Below are positions 40,668 through 49,060 of a stretch of 64,000 bases of DNA, piece after piece. Below the pieces are notes generated by a model. That model was not told the DNA's origin. It ran no database searches and worked only from the letters and a program-made list of their open reading frames with translations. How positions within the stretch are numbered: the stretch's first letter is position 1; the number at the start of each line of letters is the position of its first letter. The position numbers and the translations under genes were made by a program. The DNA is from Mesorhizobium sp. Its GTDB lineage: Bacteria > Pseudomonadota > Alphaproteobacteria > Rhizobiales > Rhizobiaceae. The stretch is from contig NZ_JANJTZ010000066.1 in NCBI RefSeq assembly GCF_024710845.1, positions 62,001 to 126,000 of the forward strand, in the 5' to 3' direction.

Positions 40668-42322
40668 CAGCTTGCCTCCTGATGGGCCCACTTGCGCAGG
40701 ATATGCGCAGTGCGCTCCTCATTCAGCTCGAGCATCCGCGCGAGGCGGTCCTGCGGGGCCGGCTTCAGCTTGTTGCGCAGCTCGTCGATCGGATTGACGT
40801 TGGAACGACCGGCCGGGGAGGAGACGATCGCTGTGCCGTCGCCTGGCGTAGCGCCGCCGGCGATCTGGAGATTCTCCGCGGCCCCGGGCAGGGCGCGCTG
40901 CATGTCCTCGAAGCTCTGCGCGGCGGCCGGGTTTGCCTGAAGCGCCGCGGCGAGCGGACGCAGGCCGAACCAGACCACAAGGAACACGACGAGGACGAAG
41001 GCGCCCGAATTGATGAGTGAACCGGTGTGCTGGCTCGCCGCTTCGAGGAAGCCGGGCCCCTCGATCGCCTCGCCGTCGATCCCGTCGATGAACTCGACGG
41101 CGTTGACGCTGATCGCGTCGCCGCGGGTTTCGGAGAAGCCGGCGGCGGTCGCGACCATCTCGCGAATCGCGGCCAGACGCTCCTGGATCTTTTCCGGCGC
41201 CGAGTTCTCGCCCAGCACGGCCTTGAGGCGCGCTTCGTTGACCACGATGGCGATCGACAGGCGGGTGACGGAGTAGCCGTTGCTGACGGTGGCGATGCGC
41301 TTCGAATTGATCTCGTAGTTGGTAACTTCCTCCTTGCGGTCGTTCTTTTCGGTCGAGGAGGGGCCGCTCGCGCCCGGAGCACCTTCGTTGGGGAGGTTCT
41401 GGTCGACCGAGGTCGGAGCGGTCGACTGGCTCTGGTTGTTCTGGTTGGCTTCCTTGACGACCTGGATCGACCGCTCGACCCGCGATTCCGGATCGAAGAT
41501 GGTTTCCTCGGTCTGTCGCGTGTCGGTGTTGACGACGGCGTTGACGCTGGTGCGGAAATTGTCCGGTCCCAGATAGGGCGAAAGGGCGCGGTGGATCGAG
41601 TCCTGGATCTGGTTCTCGACGGTGCGCTCCACGCCGATCGAGCGCGTTGCAGTGTTGTTTGCCGGATCGTCGCCGGCGGCAAGCAGGGTGCCGTCGGAAT
41701 CGAGGATCGTCACGTTCTCCGCGGCGAGGCCCGGCACGGCGGCCGCGACGAGGTAGCGGATCGACGCGGCGCTGCGGGCGGCGTCGAGCCCGGCCGTGCG
41801 GATGACGACGGAAGCTGACGGCTGGCGCTGCGCCTGGCGGAAATTGCCCTGCTCGCCCATGACGATGTGAACGCGCGCGGCCTTGATGCCGGCGATCGAC
41901 TGGATGGTTCGAGCGATCTCGCCTTCGAGCGCGCGGACCTTGGTGACTTCCTGCATGAACGAGGTGAGGCCGAGCGAGCCGACATTGTCGAACAGTTCGT
42001 AGCCCGCATTGGTGCTGGTCGGCAGGCCCTTTTCGGCGAGCAGCATGCGCGCCTGCCCGGTCTTGCCGACGGGAACCATCACCGCGGTGCCGTCTGAGGC
42101 GACGTCGAAGGGAATGCCGACGTCGCCAAGCACGATGCCGATCTGATTCACGTCGGAACGATCGAGGCCGACATAGAGCGTCTCGTAGGCCGGGCGGTTG
42201 AGCCAGACCGATCCGATCACGACCACCGAGACGACAAGGGCGGCGACCGCGCCCATGATGGAAAGCCGGCGCGCTCCCATGGCCTGGAGGTTATCTAGGA
42301 TTCGCTGGATCTGTTCGGGCAC
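40667..42322 (-). CDS. fliF: Flagellar MS-ring protein FliF
   Basis: A 551-residue protein with two membrane segments (about residues 22-42 and 430-450) flanking the periplasmic ring-building domains. Conserved pieces are ALEGEIARTIQSIAGIKAARVHIVMGE and ASVVIRTAG. The cytoplasmic C-terminus (DRLARMLELNEERTAHILRKWA) binds FliG. It begins the operon fliF-fliH-like-motB-motC-fliK, with the flagellar promoter element 39 bases upstream of its ATG. Confidence 0.94.
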   Translation of the reverse strand: MPEQIQRILDNLQAMGARRLSIMGAVAALVVSVVVIGSVWLNRPAYETLYVGLDRSDVNQIGIVLGDVGIPFDVASDGTAVMVPVGKTGQARMLLAEKGLPTSTNAGYELFDNVGSLGLTSFMQEVTKVRALEGEIARTIQSIAGIKAARVHIVMGEQGNFRQAQRQPSASVVIRTAGLDAARSAASIRYLVAAAVPGLAAENVTILDSDGTLLAAGDDPANNTATRSIGVERTVENQIQDSIHRALSPYLGPDNFRTSVNAVVNTDTRQTEETIFDPESRVERSIQVVKEANQNNQSQSTAPTSVDQNLPNEGAPGASGPSSTEKNDRKEEVTNYEINSKRIATVSNGYSVTRLSIAIVVNEARLKAVLGENSAPEKIQERLAAIREMVATAAGFSETRGDAISVNAVEFIDGIDGEAIEGPGFLEAASQHTGSLINSGAFVLVVFLVVWFGLRPLAAALQANPAAAQSFEDMQRALPGAAENLQIAGGATPGDGTAIVSSPAGRSNVNPIDELRNKLKPAPQDRLARMLELNEERTAHILRKWAHQEAS

Positions 42323-42361
42323 GGAATGTCAGCTCCTCGGAACACCGTCTGTCAGGCAGCC

Positions 42362-42383
42362 TAGAGGGCGAAGCTTGTGCGAA
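42362..42383 (-). promoter_or_regulatory. Flagellar promoter-like element before fliF
   Basis: In gene orientation: TTCGCACAAG, nine bases, CTA, ending 39 bases before the fliF ATG. The first ten bases are identical to those before flhA. It starts only three bases from the terminator stem of the upstream flagellin gene. FtcR of Brucella is reported to bind the fliF promoter, which makes this copy the most direct test site for Rem. Confidence 0.6.
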
Positions 42384-42385
42384 AA

Positions 42386-42420
42386 TTGAAAGGGCCGCGA
42401 CATCAGCGCGGCCCTTTCAA
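42386..42420. terminator. Intrinsic terminator after the first flagellin gene
   Basis: Perfect 14-base arms TTGAAAGGGCCGCG (42386-42399) and CGCGGCCCTTTCAA (42407-42420) with a seven-base loop. Reading on the minus strand, the stem is followed by TTTT. It separates the flagellin gene (ends 42451) from fliF. One of the strongest hairpins in the window, as expected for an abundant transcript. Confidence 0.8.
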
Positions 42421-42450
42421 ATCAGCTCTCTAATTTGAGCTACTAATTCA

Positions 42451-43443
42451 TCACTTGAAGAGGGCGAGAACGTTCTGCGCGCTGCTGTTGGCGATCGAGA
42501 GCGCCTGGATGCCGAGCTGCTGCTGGACCTGAAGAGCCTGCAGCCGGGTCGACTCCTTGTTCATGTCGGCATCGACCAACTGGCCGACGCCGCGCTCGAT
42601 CGAGTCCATGAGGCTGGTCGTGAAGCTCTTCTGCATGTCGATGCGGGACTTGGCCGCGCCGATGACGGTCGCGGCGTCGGTCAGTTCGGCAAGCGTCGTG
42701 TCCGCGACCGTCAGCATCTGCTCGATCTGGGTGTCCAGGAAGCCTTCGACGGTGAGCGTGTAGACGGAGTAGCCGTCGGTCGCCGCAAGAGTGCCCGCCA
42801 CCGCGACGGTCGCGGTGTCTTCCCGCACGCCGGTCGTGCCCAGCCTCAGGCCTTCGACGATGCCCTGATTCTCGTTCGTGAGGGCCGCAGCATCGAACAG
42901 CTTGATGTTCTGGACATCGATGTCGATTGTGCCGAGCGTCACGTCGCCGGCCGAACTGCGGTTGAAGGCGGAGACGATCTTGGCGTCCGCATGAACGCCG
43001 GCGGAAGGATTGCCGTTTGCAACGCTCGAATCGACCGAGAGCCAGTTGGCGCCGCTGAAGGTCGCGGCGTCGGCCGAGAATTTCAGCTGCTTCTGCAGTT
43101 CGGAGATTTCCGACTGGATCTTTGCCTTGTCGTTCTCCGATGCGCCGATCGCGGACACCAGCTTCTGCTTGATGTCGTCGACGATGCCGACGACGCTGTT
43201 GATCGCGGTGTAGGCCGTGTCGATCCGGCTTGCGCCCAGACCGAGCGAATCCTGAATGGAGGAGAGCGCCTTGTTGTCGGATTTCATGGTGGTCGCGATC
43301 GACCAGTAAGCCGCATTGTCGGCGGCTTCCGCGACCCTCAACCCCGTCGATATCCGCGACTGTGTCGACTCCATCGCCTTGTTGGTTGCAGCTAGAGACT
43401 GCAGCGCGGTCATTGCCGACGCATTGGTCAATATCGATGTCAC
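42451..43443 (-). CDS. fla: Flagellin
   Basis: A 330-residue short flagellin. The N-terminal D0/D1 helices (TALQSLAATNKAMESTQSRISTGLRVAEAADNAAYWSIATTMKSDNKAL) and C-terminal helices (MDSIERGVGQLVDADMNKESTRLQALQVQQQLGIQALSIANSSAQNVLALF) are intact; the central variable domain is minimal, as in rhizobial complex filaments. It is similar to the neighbouring flagellin at 43686 but differs in the centre. A CtrA-type box lies about 70 bases upstream. Confidence 0.95.
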   Translation of the reverse strand: MTSILTNASAMTALQSLAATNKAMESTQSRISTGLRVAEAADNAAYWSIATTMKSDNKALSSIQDSLGLGASRIDTAYTAINSVVGIVDDIKQKLVSAIGASENDKAKIQSEISELQKQLKFSADAATFSGANWLSVDSSVANGNPSAGVHADAKIVSAFNRSSAGDVTLGTIDIDVQNIKLFDAAALTNENQGIVEGLRLGTTGVREDTATVAVAGTLAATDGYSVYTLTVEGFLDTQIEQMLTVADTTLAELTDAATVIGAAKSRIDMQKSFTTSLMDSIERGVGQLVDADMNKESTRLQALQVQQQLGIQALSIANSSAQNVLALFK

Positions 43444-43509
43444 CTCTACAGCCCCCTCAAAAAAGCACTACGCTGTTGGCTACGGTTAATCATTGGTAGC
43501 CGGATAGGG

Positions 43510-43524
43510 TTAACGCACGGTTAA
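43510..43524. promoter_or_regulatory. CtrA-type box upstream of the first flagellin gene
   Basis: TTAA-CGCACGG-TTAA, an exact TTAA-N7-TTAA pair, 67 bases before the flagellin ATG. In gene orientation it reads TTAACC....GTTAACC, close to the full CtrA consensus. A third GGTTAA lies at 43484-43489. A copy of the flagellar ten-mer TTCGCGCAAG lies further upstream (43579-43588), but its CTA position reads CTT and it is 124 bases from the gene. Confidence 0.55.
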
Positions 43525-43633
43525 ATGCGAAAACCCGCGCTAACCAATGTGGGCCGCGGGGGGAAAAAGGGGCTGGGGCTTGCGCGAAGCTTGCGGCCGC
43601 GAATCAGCTGGACGCCTGGGGCCGGAAACGCGA

Positions 43634-43661
43634 AGGCCGCGCTCCTTGCGGAGCGCGGCCT
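43634..43661. terminator. Hairpin terminator after the second flagellin gene
   Basis: Perfect 12-base arms AGGCCGCGCTCC (43634-43645) and GGAGCGCGGCCT (43650-43661) around TTGC, 24 bases beyond the flagellin stop. There is no long T-run on the minus strand, so termination strength is uncertain, but the location and stem quality fit. Confidence 0.65.
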
Positions 43662-43685
43662 AGGCTCAGAACTGTCGGTCGCGGC

Positions 43686-44672
43686 TTAGCGGAAGAGCGA
43701 CAGGATGCTCTGCGAGTTGGAATTGGCGATCGACAGCGCCTGGATGCCGAGCTGCTGCTGGGTCTGCAGGGCCGAGAGGCGCGAGGACTCCTCGGTCATG
43801 TCGGCATCGACGAGCTGGCCGACGCCGCGCTCGATCGAGTCCATCAGGCTCGTCGTGAATTCCTTCTGCAGGTCGATGCGGCTCTTGGTGGCGCCGAGGG
43901 TCGTCGCCGCGTCCGTCATTTCAGCCAGGGCGCCTTCGACGGCCGTCAGCATCTGGCCGAGCTGCGCGTCGTTGAAGCCGACGACGGTCAGCGAGGAGAC
44001 CGCGTAGCCGTCGGTCGCGGCAACGGTGCCGCCGGTAGCCGCAACGGCCGTGTTGTTGCGAACGCCCGAGGTGCCGAGGCGGAGGCCGTCGAGAATACCG
44101 CTCTGGACGTTCGTGGCAGTCGCGTAGGCTTCGTAGAGCTTCAGGCTGTCGACGTCGATGTCGATCGTGCTCACCGATGCGACACCGCTCGCGTCGCGGT
44201 TGAACGCGGACACGATCGTGGCGTCATCGGCGGTGCCGGCGACCGTCGCGGACGTCGAATCCACCGAGAGATAGTTCGCGCCGGAGAAGGTGGCGGCAGC
44301 GGCATAGGCCTGGAGCTGCGACTGCAGCGCGCCGATTTCCGTCTGGATCTTGGCCTTGTCGTTGTCCGTCGCACCGACGGCCGAGACGATCTTCACCTTG
44401 ATCTCGTTGACCGTCTCGATGGCCTTGTTCATGCCGGTGTAAGCGGTGTCGACCTTGGAAGCGCCGAGGCCGAGTGCGTCCTGGACGGTGGACAGCGCCT
44501 TGTTGTCGGAGCGCATGGTCGTCGCAATCGACCAGTAGGCGGCGTTGTCGGAAGCTTCGGCGACGCGGTAGCCGGTCGAGATGCGCGACTGCGTGGTGTC
44601 GAGCGCCTTGTTGGTCGCAGCCAGAGACTGCAGCGCGATCATGGCGGACGAATTGGTATTGATGCTTGACAT
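43686..44672 (-). CDS. fla: Flagellin
   Basis: A 328-residue flagellin with the same architecture as the gene at 42451: N-terminal SSINTNSSAMIALQSLAATNKALDTTQSRISTGYRVAEASDNAAYWSIATTMRSDNKAL and C-terminal helices ending LSIANSNSQSILSLF. The two share long identical blocks in both termini and diverge in the surface part. Tandem flagellins allow mixed filaments in rhizobia. It has its own promoter region (44673-44839) containing a CATACCGG palindrome and no CtrA pair, so the two copies may be regulated differently. Confidence 0.95.
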   Translation of the reverse strand: MSSINTNSSAMIALQSLAATNKALDTTQSRISTGYRVAEASDNAAYWSIATTMRSDNKALSTVQDALGLGASKVDTAYTGMNKAIETVNEIKVKIVSAVGATDNDKAKIQTEIGALQSQLQAYAAAATFSGANYLSVDSTSATVAGTADDATIVSAFNRDASGVASVSTIDIDVDSLKLYEAYATATNVQSGILDGLRLGTSGVRNNTAVAATGGTVAATDGYAVSSLTVVGFNDAQLGQMLTAVEGALAEMTDAATTLGATKSRIDLQKEFTTSLMDSIERGVGQLVDADMTEESSRLSALQTQQQLGIQALSIANSNSQSILSLFR

Positions 44673-44708
44673 GGGAAAACGCCCCTAACTTTGTACAGGA
44701 TACAGGGA

Positions 44709-44729
44709 CATACCGGGCTATCCGGTATG
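44709..44729. promoter_or_regulatory. Palindrome upstream of the second flagellin gene
   Basis: CATACCGG (44709-44716) and CCGGTATG (44722-44729), perfect eight-base arms with a five-base centre, 37 bases before the flagellin ATG. It could be an operator, or a hairpin in the mRNA leader where FlbT or another factor binds. I know of no named regulator with this site. Confidence 0.45.
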
Positions 44730-44839
44730 ACGGGGCGGCTTCATGCCTGGGATCACTCGTTGAGATGATCAGTCCGTCATGCGTGGGACTGTCATAGCGC
44801 GCGCTCTTCTACCAAACCGGTAAGGAGCATGGTTAACGA

Positions 44840-45577
44840 TCAGGAAAAGGAGCGCACGAGGCTGCCGACGAGCAGGTTCCATCCGTCGATCAGGACGAAG
44901 AACAGGATCTTGAACGGCAGCGAGATCACCGTCGGCGGCAGCATCATCATGCCCATCGACATGGTGATGGTGGCGACGATCAGGTCGATGACCAGGAAGG
45001 GCAGCACGATCAGGAAGCCGATCTCGAAGCCGCGCCTGATCTCCGAGATCATGAAGGCGGGGACGAGGATGCGCAGGTCGACCGCCTGGCCTTCGACGAC
45101 GTTCTGGCCCCGCTCGCGGGCGAGATCGGCGAAGAGGTCGAAATCCTTCTCCCTGACATTGTCGAGCATGAAGGCCCGGAACGGCTCGGAAATGCGTTCG
45201 AAGGCCTGCTGTTCGTTGATCTGGTTGTTCATCAGCGGCTGCACGCCATCCTGCCAGGCACGGTCGAAGGTCGGCGCCATGACATAGAAGGTCATGAACA
45301 GCGCCAGGCTGATCAGGATGAAGTTCGCGGGCGTGGACTGCAGGCCGATGCCGGTTCTCAGGATCGAGAAGGCAATGACGAAGCGGGTGAAGCTCGTCAC
45401 CATGATCAGGATGCCAGGCGCGACCGAGAGCACGGTCAAGAGGCCGAAGAGCTGGATGATCGTGCCGACGGTCTGGCCATCGGCGCCGCGCGTGATCTGG
45501 CCGAGATCGATCGTCTGGGCGGCGGCGCCGGCGGTCAGCGTGGCGAGAGCGGCAAGCGTGATCGCGAGGCGTTTCAT
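44840..45577 (-). CDS. fliP: Flagellar export protein FliP
   Basis: A 245-residue membrane protein with a signal-like N-terminus (MKRLAITLAALATLTAGAAA), which FliP uniquely has among the export gate proteins. The motif SFTRFVIAFSILRTGIGLQSTPANFILISLALFMTF and the C-terminal DLIVATITMSMGMMMLPPTVISLPFKILFFVLIDGW are highly conserved. It is the last gene of the flgB operon; its ATG overlaps the fliL stop. Confidence 0.94.
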   Translation of the reverse strand: MKRLAITLAALATLTAGAAAQTIDLGQITRGADGQTVGTIIQLFGLLTVLSVAPGILIMVTSFTRFVIAFSILRTGIGLQSTPANFILISLALFMTFYVMAPTFDRAWQDGVQPLMNNQINEQQAFERISEPFRAFMLDNVREKDFDLFADLARERGQNVVEGQAVDLRILVPAFMISEIRRGFEIGFLIVLPFLVIDLIVATITMSMGMMMLPPTVISLPFKILFFVLIDGWNLLVGSLVRSFS

Positions 45578-46116
45578 TCGAAGACGATCGTCCGGATGAG
45601 AACGTCCTTCACCTTGCCCTCGCCGCGGATGCGCGAACGCTCCCGGATATCGTCCTTGAGATGCAGGAAGCCGCTCGCGCCCTCGACCTGGTGCAGCTTC
45701 ACCGTGCGCAGATAGGCCAGGATGTCCTGGTGAATTGTGTCGGCGATCGTCGGATCGACCTCGCCTTCGAACACCGCCGCCAGTTCGACCCGTATCCATG
45801 TGTCGCTGGGCGCGGCGAGGTTGGTGGTGATCGCCGGCAGGCTCAGCACGCCGCGCGCCAGATCGGCGGCTGCGGGGTCCTCCGGCTCACTGGCCTCGCC
45901 ATGGCCGCCCTCTTTCTTCTCGCCGTGACCGGCAGAGGGTGCCGAGGCGGCCGGCGCGGCGGCGGCGGTTTCGCCCTTGAGCATGCCGCCGGAGAAGTAG
46001 CCCGCGCCGGCCGCAACCAGGGTGAGGACAAGGAGAACCGCGATCTGGACAACGAAAGACGGCCCCTTGGACGGGCTGCCTTCCTGTTTTTCGACGATTG
46101 CGACGGCCTTGGCCAT
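45574..46116 (-). CDS. fliL: Flagellar basal-body-associated protein FliL
   Basis: A 180-residue protein with one membrane segment (VVQIAVLLVLTLVAAGAGYF), a Gly/Glu/His-rich linker and the periplasmic FliL domain (YLRTVKLHQVEGASGFLHLKDDIRERSRIRGEGKVKDVLIRTIVFE). FliL rings surround the stator and support torque. It follows flgH after 11 bases and is coupled to fliP. Confidence 0.9.
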   Translation of the reverse strand: MAKAVAIVEKQEGSPSKGPSFVVQIAVLLVLTLVAAGAGYFSGGMLKGETAAAAPAASAPSAGHGEKKEGGHGEASEPEDPAAADLARGVLSLPAITTNLAAPSDTWIRVELAAVFEGEVDPTIADTIHQDILAYLRTVKLHQVEGASGFLHLKDDIRERSRIRGEGKVKDVLIRTIVFE

Positions 46117-46127
46117 GATTGATCGCC

Positions 46128-46835
46128 CTAGAAAGGCAGAACCTGATCGAGAATCTGATGCCCGTAGGGCGGTTGCTGCACTTCGGTCAGGCGACCGCGT
46201 CCGCCGTAGGAGATGCGTGCCTCGGCGATCCGCTCGTAGGAGATCGTGTTGTTCGCGCCGATGTCGGTCGGCCTGACGATGCCCGCGATCGTCAGCACGC
46301 GCAGCTCGGCGTTGACGCGCACTTCCTGCGTGCCGCTGATGATCAGATTGCCGTTGGGCAGGACGTCGGTGACCAAGGCCGCGACGGACAGGCTCAAGGC
46401 TTCCGAACGCGCAGTCTGTCCGTTGCCGGTGCTGGTCGAGTTGGAGCCGATGTCGAAGCCGGCCTCCGCCTTTCCGGTCTTGATGCCGTTGATGTCGTAG
46501 TCGCCAGAGATGCCGAAATTACGCGATGCCTGCCGGCTGCGCTCGGACTCGTTGGAGAACTTGGCCTTGTCGTTGATCGATATGAACACGGTCATGACGT
46601 CGCCGACGGAGAGCGCGCGGGCGTCGGTGAAGAGGTTGCTCTGCCGGTCATCCCACAGCGAATTGCCGGCGACCGGTTTCGCCGGCGCCTTGGGATAGTA
46701 GTAGTTGGAGCGCGGATTGGCATCGAGACCGGTGCCGACGGCCGACATTACCGGAGGCACGTTCACCTCCGCCAGGTTCGTGCCGCAGCCCGCCAACCCG
46801 AGGGAAAGGCCTGTCATCAGGAGAATGCGCTTCAC
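46128..46835 (-). CDS. flgH: Flagellar L-ring lipoprotein FlgH
   Basis: A 235-residue lipoprotein with lipobox LAGC at about residues 14-17 in the N-terminal MKRILLMTGLSLGLAGCG. Typical FlgH segments are SLWDDRQSNLFTDARALSVGDVMTVFISINDKAKF and LVTDVLPNGNLIISGTQEVRVNAELRVLTIAGIVRP. It forms the outer-membrane L ring. Its start overlaps the motE stop by four bases. Confidence 0.93.
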   Translation of the reverse strand: MKRILLMTGLSLGLAGCGTNLAEVNVPPVMSAVGTGLDANPRSNYYYPKAPAKPVAGNSLWDDRQSNLFTDARALSVGDVMTVFISINDKAKFSNESERSRQASRNFGISGDYDINGIKTGKAEAGFDIGSNSTSTGNGQTARSEALSLSVAALVTDVLPNGNLIISGTQEVRVNAELRVLTIAGIVRPTDIGANNTISYERIAEARISYGGRGRLTEVQQPPYGHQILDQVLPF

Positions 46836-47359
46836 GACGGGTCTTCCTTTCGCGCCGCGCTCGACATGATGCTCGTGAGCTTGGCGGCGACCACACGCTC
46901 CATTTCGTTCATGATGAGGCCCGACTGCTTGACCTGCAGCTTGAGCATGATCGCGGCGGCAAGCGCCGGATCCATCTCCGACAGGCGTTCGGCGGCCGCG
47001 TCCGGGCGCATCCGCGCATAGATCAGAACGACGTTATCCGTCGCCTTGTCCATGAAGTCCTGGCGGAGCTTCATCCACTTCTCGTATTCGGCTCGCTTCT
47101 CTTCGAGCTGCTTGACGCGCCGGTCGATGTCGACCTTGAGCACTTCCAGCTCGCGGGCCTGGATGGCATAGCGCCGGTCGCGGGCGGCGTCGGCGATGTT
47201 GCCGCAGAACTTTTCGACCTCGTCGGCGGAGTTGATCGCCTGGGGCGGCTGCGACTGCGTCGCGCCCGGAACGCCCGAGACGATCACGGCGGTGGCCGCG
47301 CAGGCCAGAATCGTCGCGGCCAACCTCGGAATTCTGATCTCGATCGTTCGCGCTTTCAT
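46832..47359 (-). CDS. motE: MotE, periplasmic chaperone-like motility protein
   Basis: A 175-residue protein with an N-terminal hydrophobic export signal, a coiled-coil centre (RELEVLKVDIDRRVKQLEEKRAEYEKWMKLR) and a MgtE-N-like tail (IYARMRPDAAAERLSEMDPALAAAIMLKLQVKQSGLIMNEM). In Sinorhizobium MotE stabilises MotC in the periplasm. It lies between flgI and flgH, the usual rhizobial place. Confidence 0.87.
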   Translation of the reverse strand: MKARTIEIRIPRLAATILACAATAVIVSGVPGATQSQPPQAINSADEVEKFCGNIADAARDRRYAIQARELEVLKVDIDRRVKQLEEKRAEYEKWMKLRQDFMDKATDNVVLIYARMRPDAAAERLSEMDPALAAAIMLKLQVKQSGLIMNEMERVVAAKLTSIMSSAARKEDPS

Positions 47360-47369
47360 TGCGGCATTC

Positions 47370-48596
47370 CTATTGCAGCACCAGGTCCGCCTGCAGCGCG
47401 CCGGCGGACTTGATTCCCTGGAGGATGGCGATGATGCCGTCGGGCTTCACGCCGATACGGTTGAGGCCGGCGACGAGGGTCTCGAGATCCGGACCGTCGA
47501 TCATCGCGACCTCGCCGCCGTCCTGCGTGGCATCCACCACGGTCGACGGTTCCACCGCCGTCTCGCCGTTCGAGAACGGCTCGGGCTGCACGACCTTCGG
47601 CATCTCGGTGATGCGGACGGTCAGCGCGCCGTAGCTGATGGCCACCTTGGAGATCCTGACCGCCTGGCCGATGACGATGGTGCCGGTGCGCTCGTCGATG
47701 ACGACCTTGGCCGGAGAATCGGTTTCGACCAGCAGGTTCTCCAGTTCGGCGATGAAGCGGGCGGAGGAGATGCCCTCCGGCCGCTTGACCATGATGGTCC
47801 TGGCGTCCTGTTCGCTGGCGACGCGCTTGCCGAAGCGGTTCGTGCCGTATTCGTTGATGGCGTCGGTGATGCGCACCGCGGTCGAGAAGTCGGGATTGCG
47901 CAGCTGTAGCGTCAGGACGGTATCCTGGCCGAACTGGGTCGGAACCTCGCGCTCGACGATCGCGCCGCCGGGAACGCGGCCGGATGTCGGCACGCCTTTC
48001 GAGACGGTCTCGGCCTCGCCCTGCGCGGCAAAGCCGGAGACGATCACCGGCCCCTGCGCGACGGCGTAGATCTCTCCGTCGGGGGCACGCAACGGCGTCA
48101 TCACCAGCGTGCCGCCGGTCAGCGACGTCGCATCGCCGAGCGAGGAGACCGTCACGTCGATGCGGGCGCCGGACTGGACGAAGGCAGGCATGTTGGCGGT
48201 GACGATGACGGCGGCGACGTTCTTGGCGCGGGCCTGGCCGCCTTCCAGCGAAATGCCGAGGTTCTGCAGCATGGCGCGGATGGACTGGTCGGTGAAGGGC
48301 GCGCTGCGCAGATTGTCGCCGGAGCCCTGCAGGCCGATGACGAGGCCGTAGCCGATCAATTGATTGTCGCGCGAGCTCTGGAGGGTGGCGATGTCCTTGA
48401 TGCGCGAGGGAGCGCCAAGCGAAGGCAGCGCCGACGGTCCGCCGTTCGACGCAAAGCGGACCGACTTCTGAGGCGGCGTGTCGTGAATATAGCCGTCGCC
48501 ACCGGGCGCGATGACCACCGGATCGGAGAGATCCGCGGCGGCGACCGGCGCCACGATGTGAGCGACGATGGCGATGGCGAGCACGAGCCGTCTCAT
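47370..48596 (-). CDS. flgI: Flagellar P-ring protein FlgI
   Basis: A 408-residue periplasmic protein with a signal peptide ([21 protein letters not shown]). Core motifs are SRIKDIATLQSSRDNQLIGYGLVIGLQGSGDN, GGQARAKNVAAVIVTANMPAFVQSGARIDVTVSSLGDATSL and the C-terminal LVAGLNRIGVKPDGIIAILQGIKSAGALQADLVLQ. About 30 extra residues after the signal are a modest extension. It forms the P ring around the rod. Its start overlaps the flgA stop. Confidence 0.94.
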   Translation of the reverse strand: MRRLVLAIAIVAHIVAPVAAADLSDPVVIAPGGDGYIHDTPPQKSVRFASNGGPSALPSLGAPSRIKDIATLQSSRDNQLIGYGLVIGLQGSGDNLRSAPFTDQSIRAMLQNLGISLEGGQARAKNVAAVIVTANMPAFVQSGARIDVTVSSLGDATSLTGGTLVMTPLRAPDGEIYAVAQGPVIVSGFAAQGEAETVSKGVPTSGRVPGGAIVEREVPTQFGQDTVLTLQLRNPDFSTAVRITDAINEYGTNRFGKRVASEQDARTIMVKRPEGISSARFIAELENLLVETDSPAKVVIDERTGTIVIGQAVRISKVAISYGALTVRITEMPKVVQPEPFSNGETAVEPSTVVDATQDGGEVAMIDGPDLETLVAGLNRIGVKPDGIIAILQGIKSAGALQADLVLQ

Positions 48597-49060
48597 CCGC
48601 CGACCCTGATCGTGCCGTTGGCCATGACGATGCCGGTGAAGACCTTGCCGCTGTCTGCGTTGCGCAGGCGCAGAACGTCGCCGAGGCTGCCGGGCTGGAG
48701 CGGAACGGCGGTCGCCTGGATGGTCAGGCCGTCCTGCTGGAAGATGACGGTCACCGCCTGGCCAGCTTCGACGAGATAGGGTTCGCGCAGGGAACTGAGC
48801 GGAATGAGTTTGCCGGGAAGGATCGTCCGTTTCGCCACTTTGCCGTCGGCTTCCTCGATCTCCTGAACGAAGGGCGAGGTGACGCGCGCATTTGGCCTCA
48901 ACGCCACCTGGTCGAGCGCATCGGCGCTGACGGTTTCGCCGGGATAGACGATGCGGGTGGCGACGACCGCCATATCCGCGGCAGGCGCCACCGCCGGCAG
49001 CCAGAGGATGGCCGCCGCCGCGCCTGCGAGGAATGTCGCGAGCCGCCGAATTGCCATCAT
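48593..49060 (-). CDS. flgA: P-ring assembly chaperone FlgA
   Basis: A 155-residue secreted protein with a signal peptide ([22 protein letters not shown]) and the SAF-type domain ([19 protein letters not shown]... [47 protein letters not shown]). FlgA assists FlgI polymerisation. It is the short alphaproteobacterial form. Four-base overlaps link it to flgG and flgI. Confidence 0.9.
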   Translation of the reverse strand: MMAIRRLATFLAGAAAAILWLPAVAPAADMAVVATRIVYPGETVSADALDQVALRPNARVTSPFVQEIEEADGKVAKRTILPGKLIPLSSLREPYLVEAGQAVTVIFQQDGLTIQATAVPLQPGSLGDVLRLRNADSGKVFTGIVMANGTIRVGG

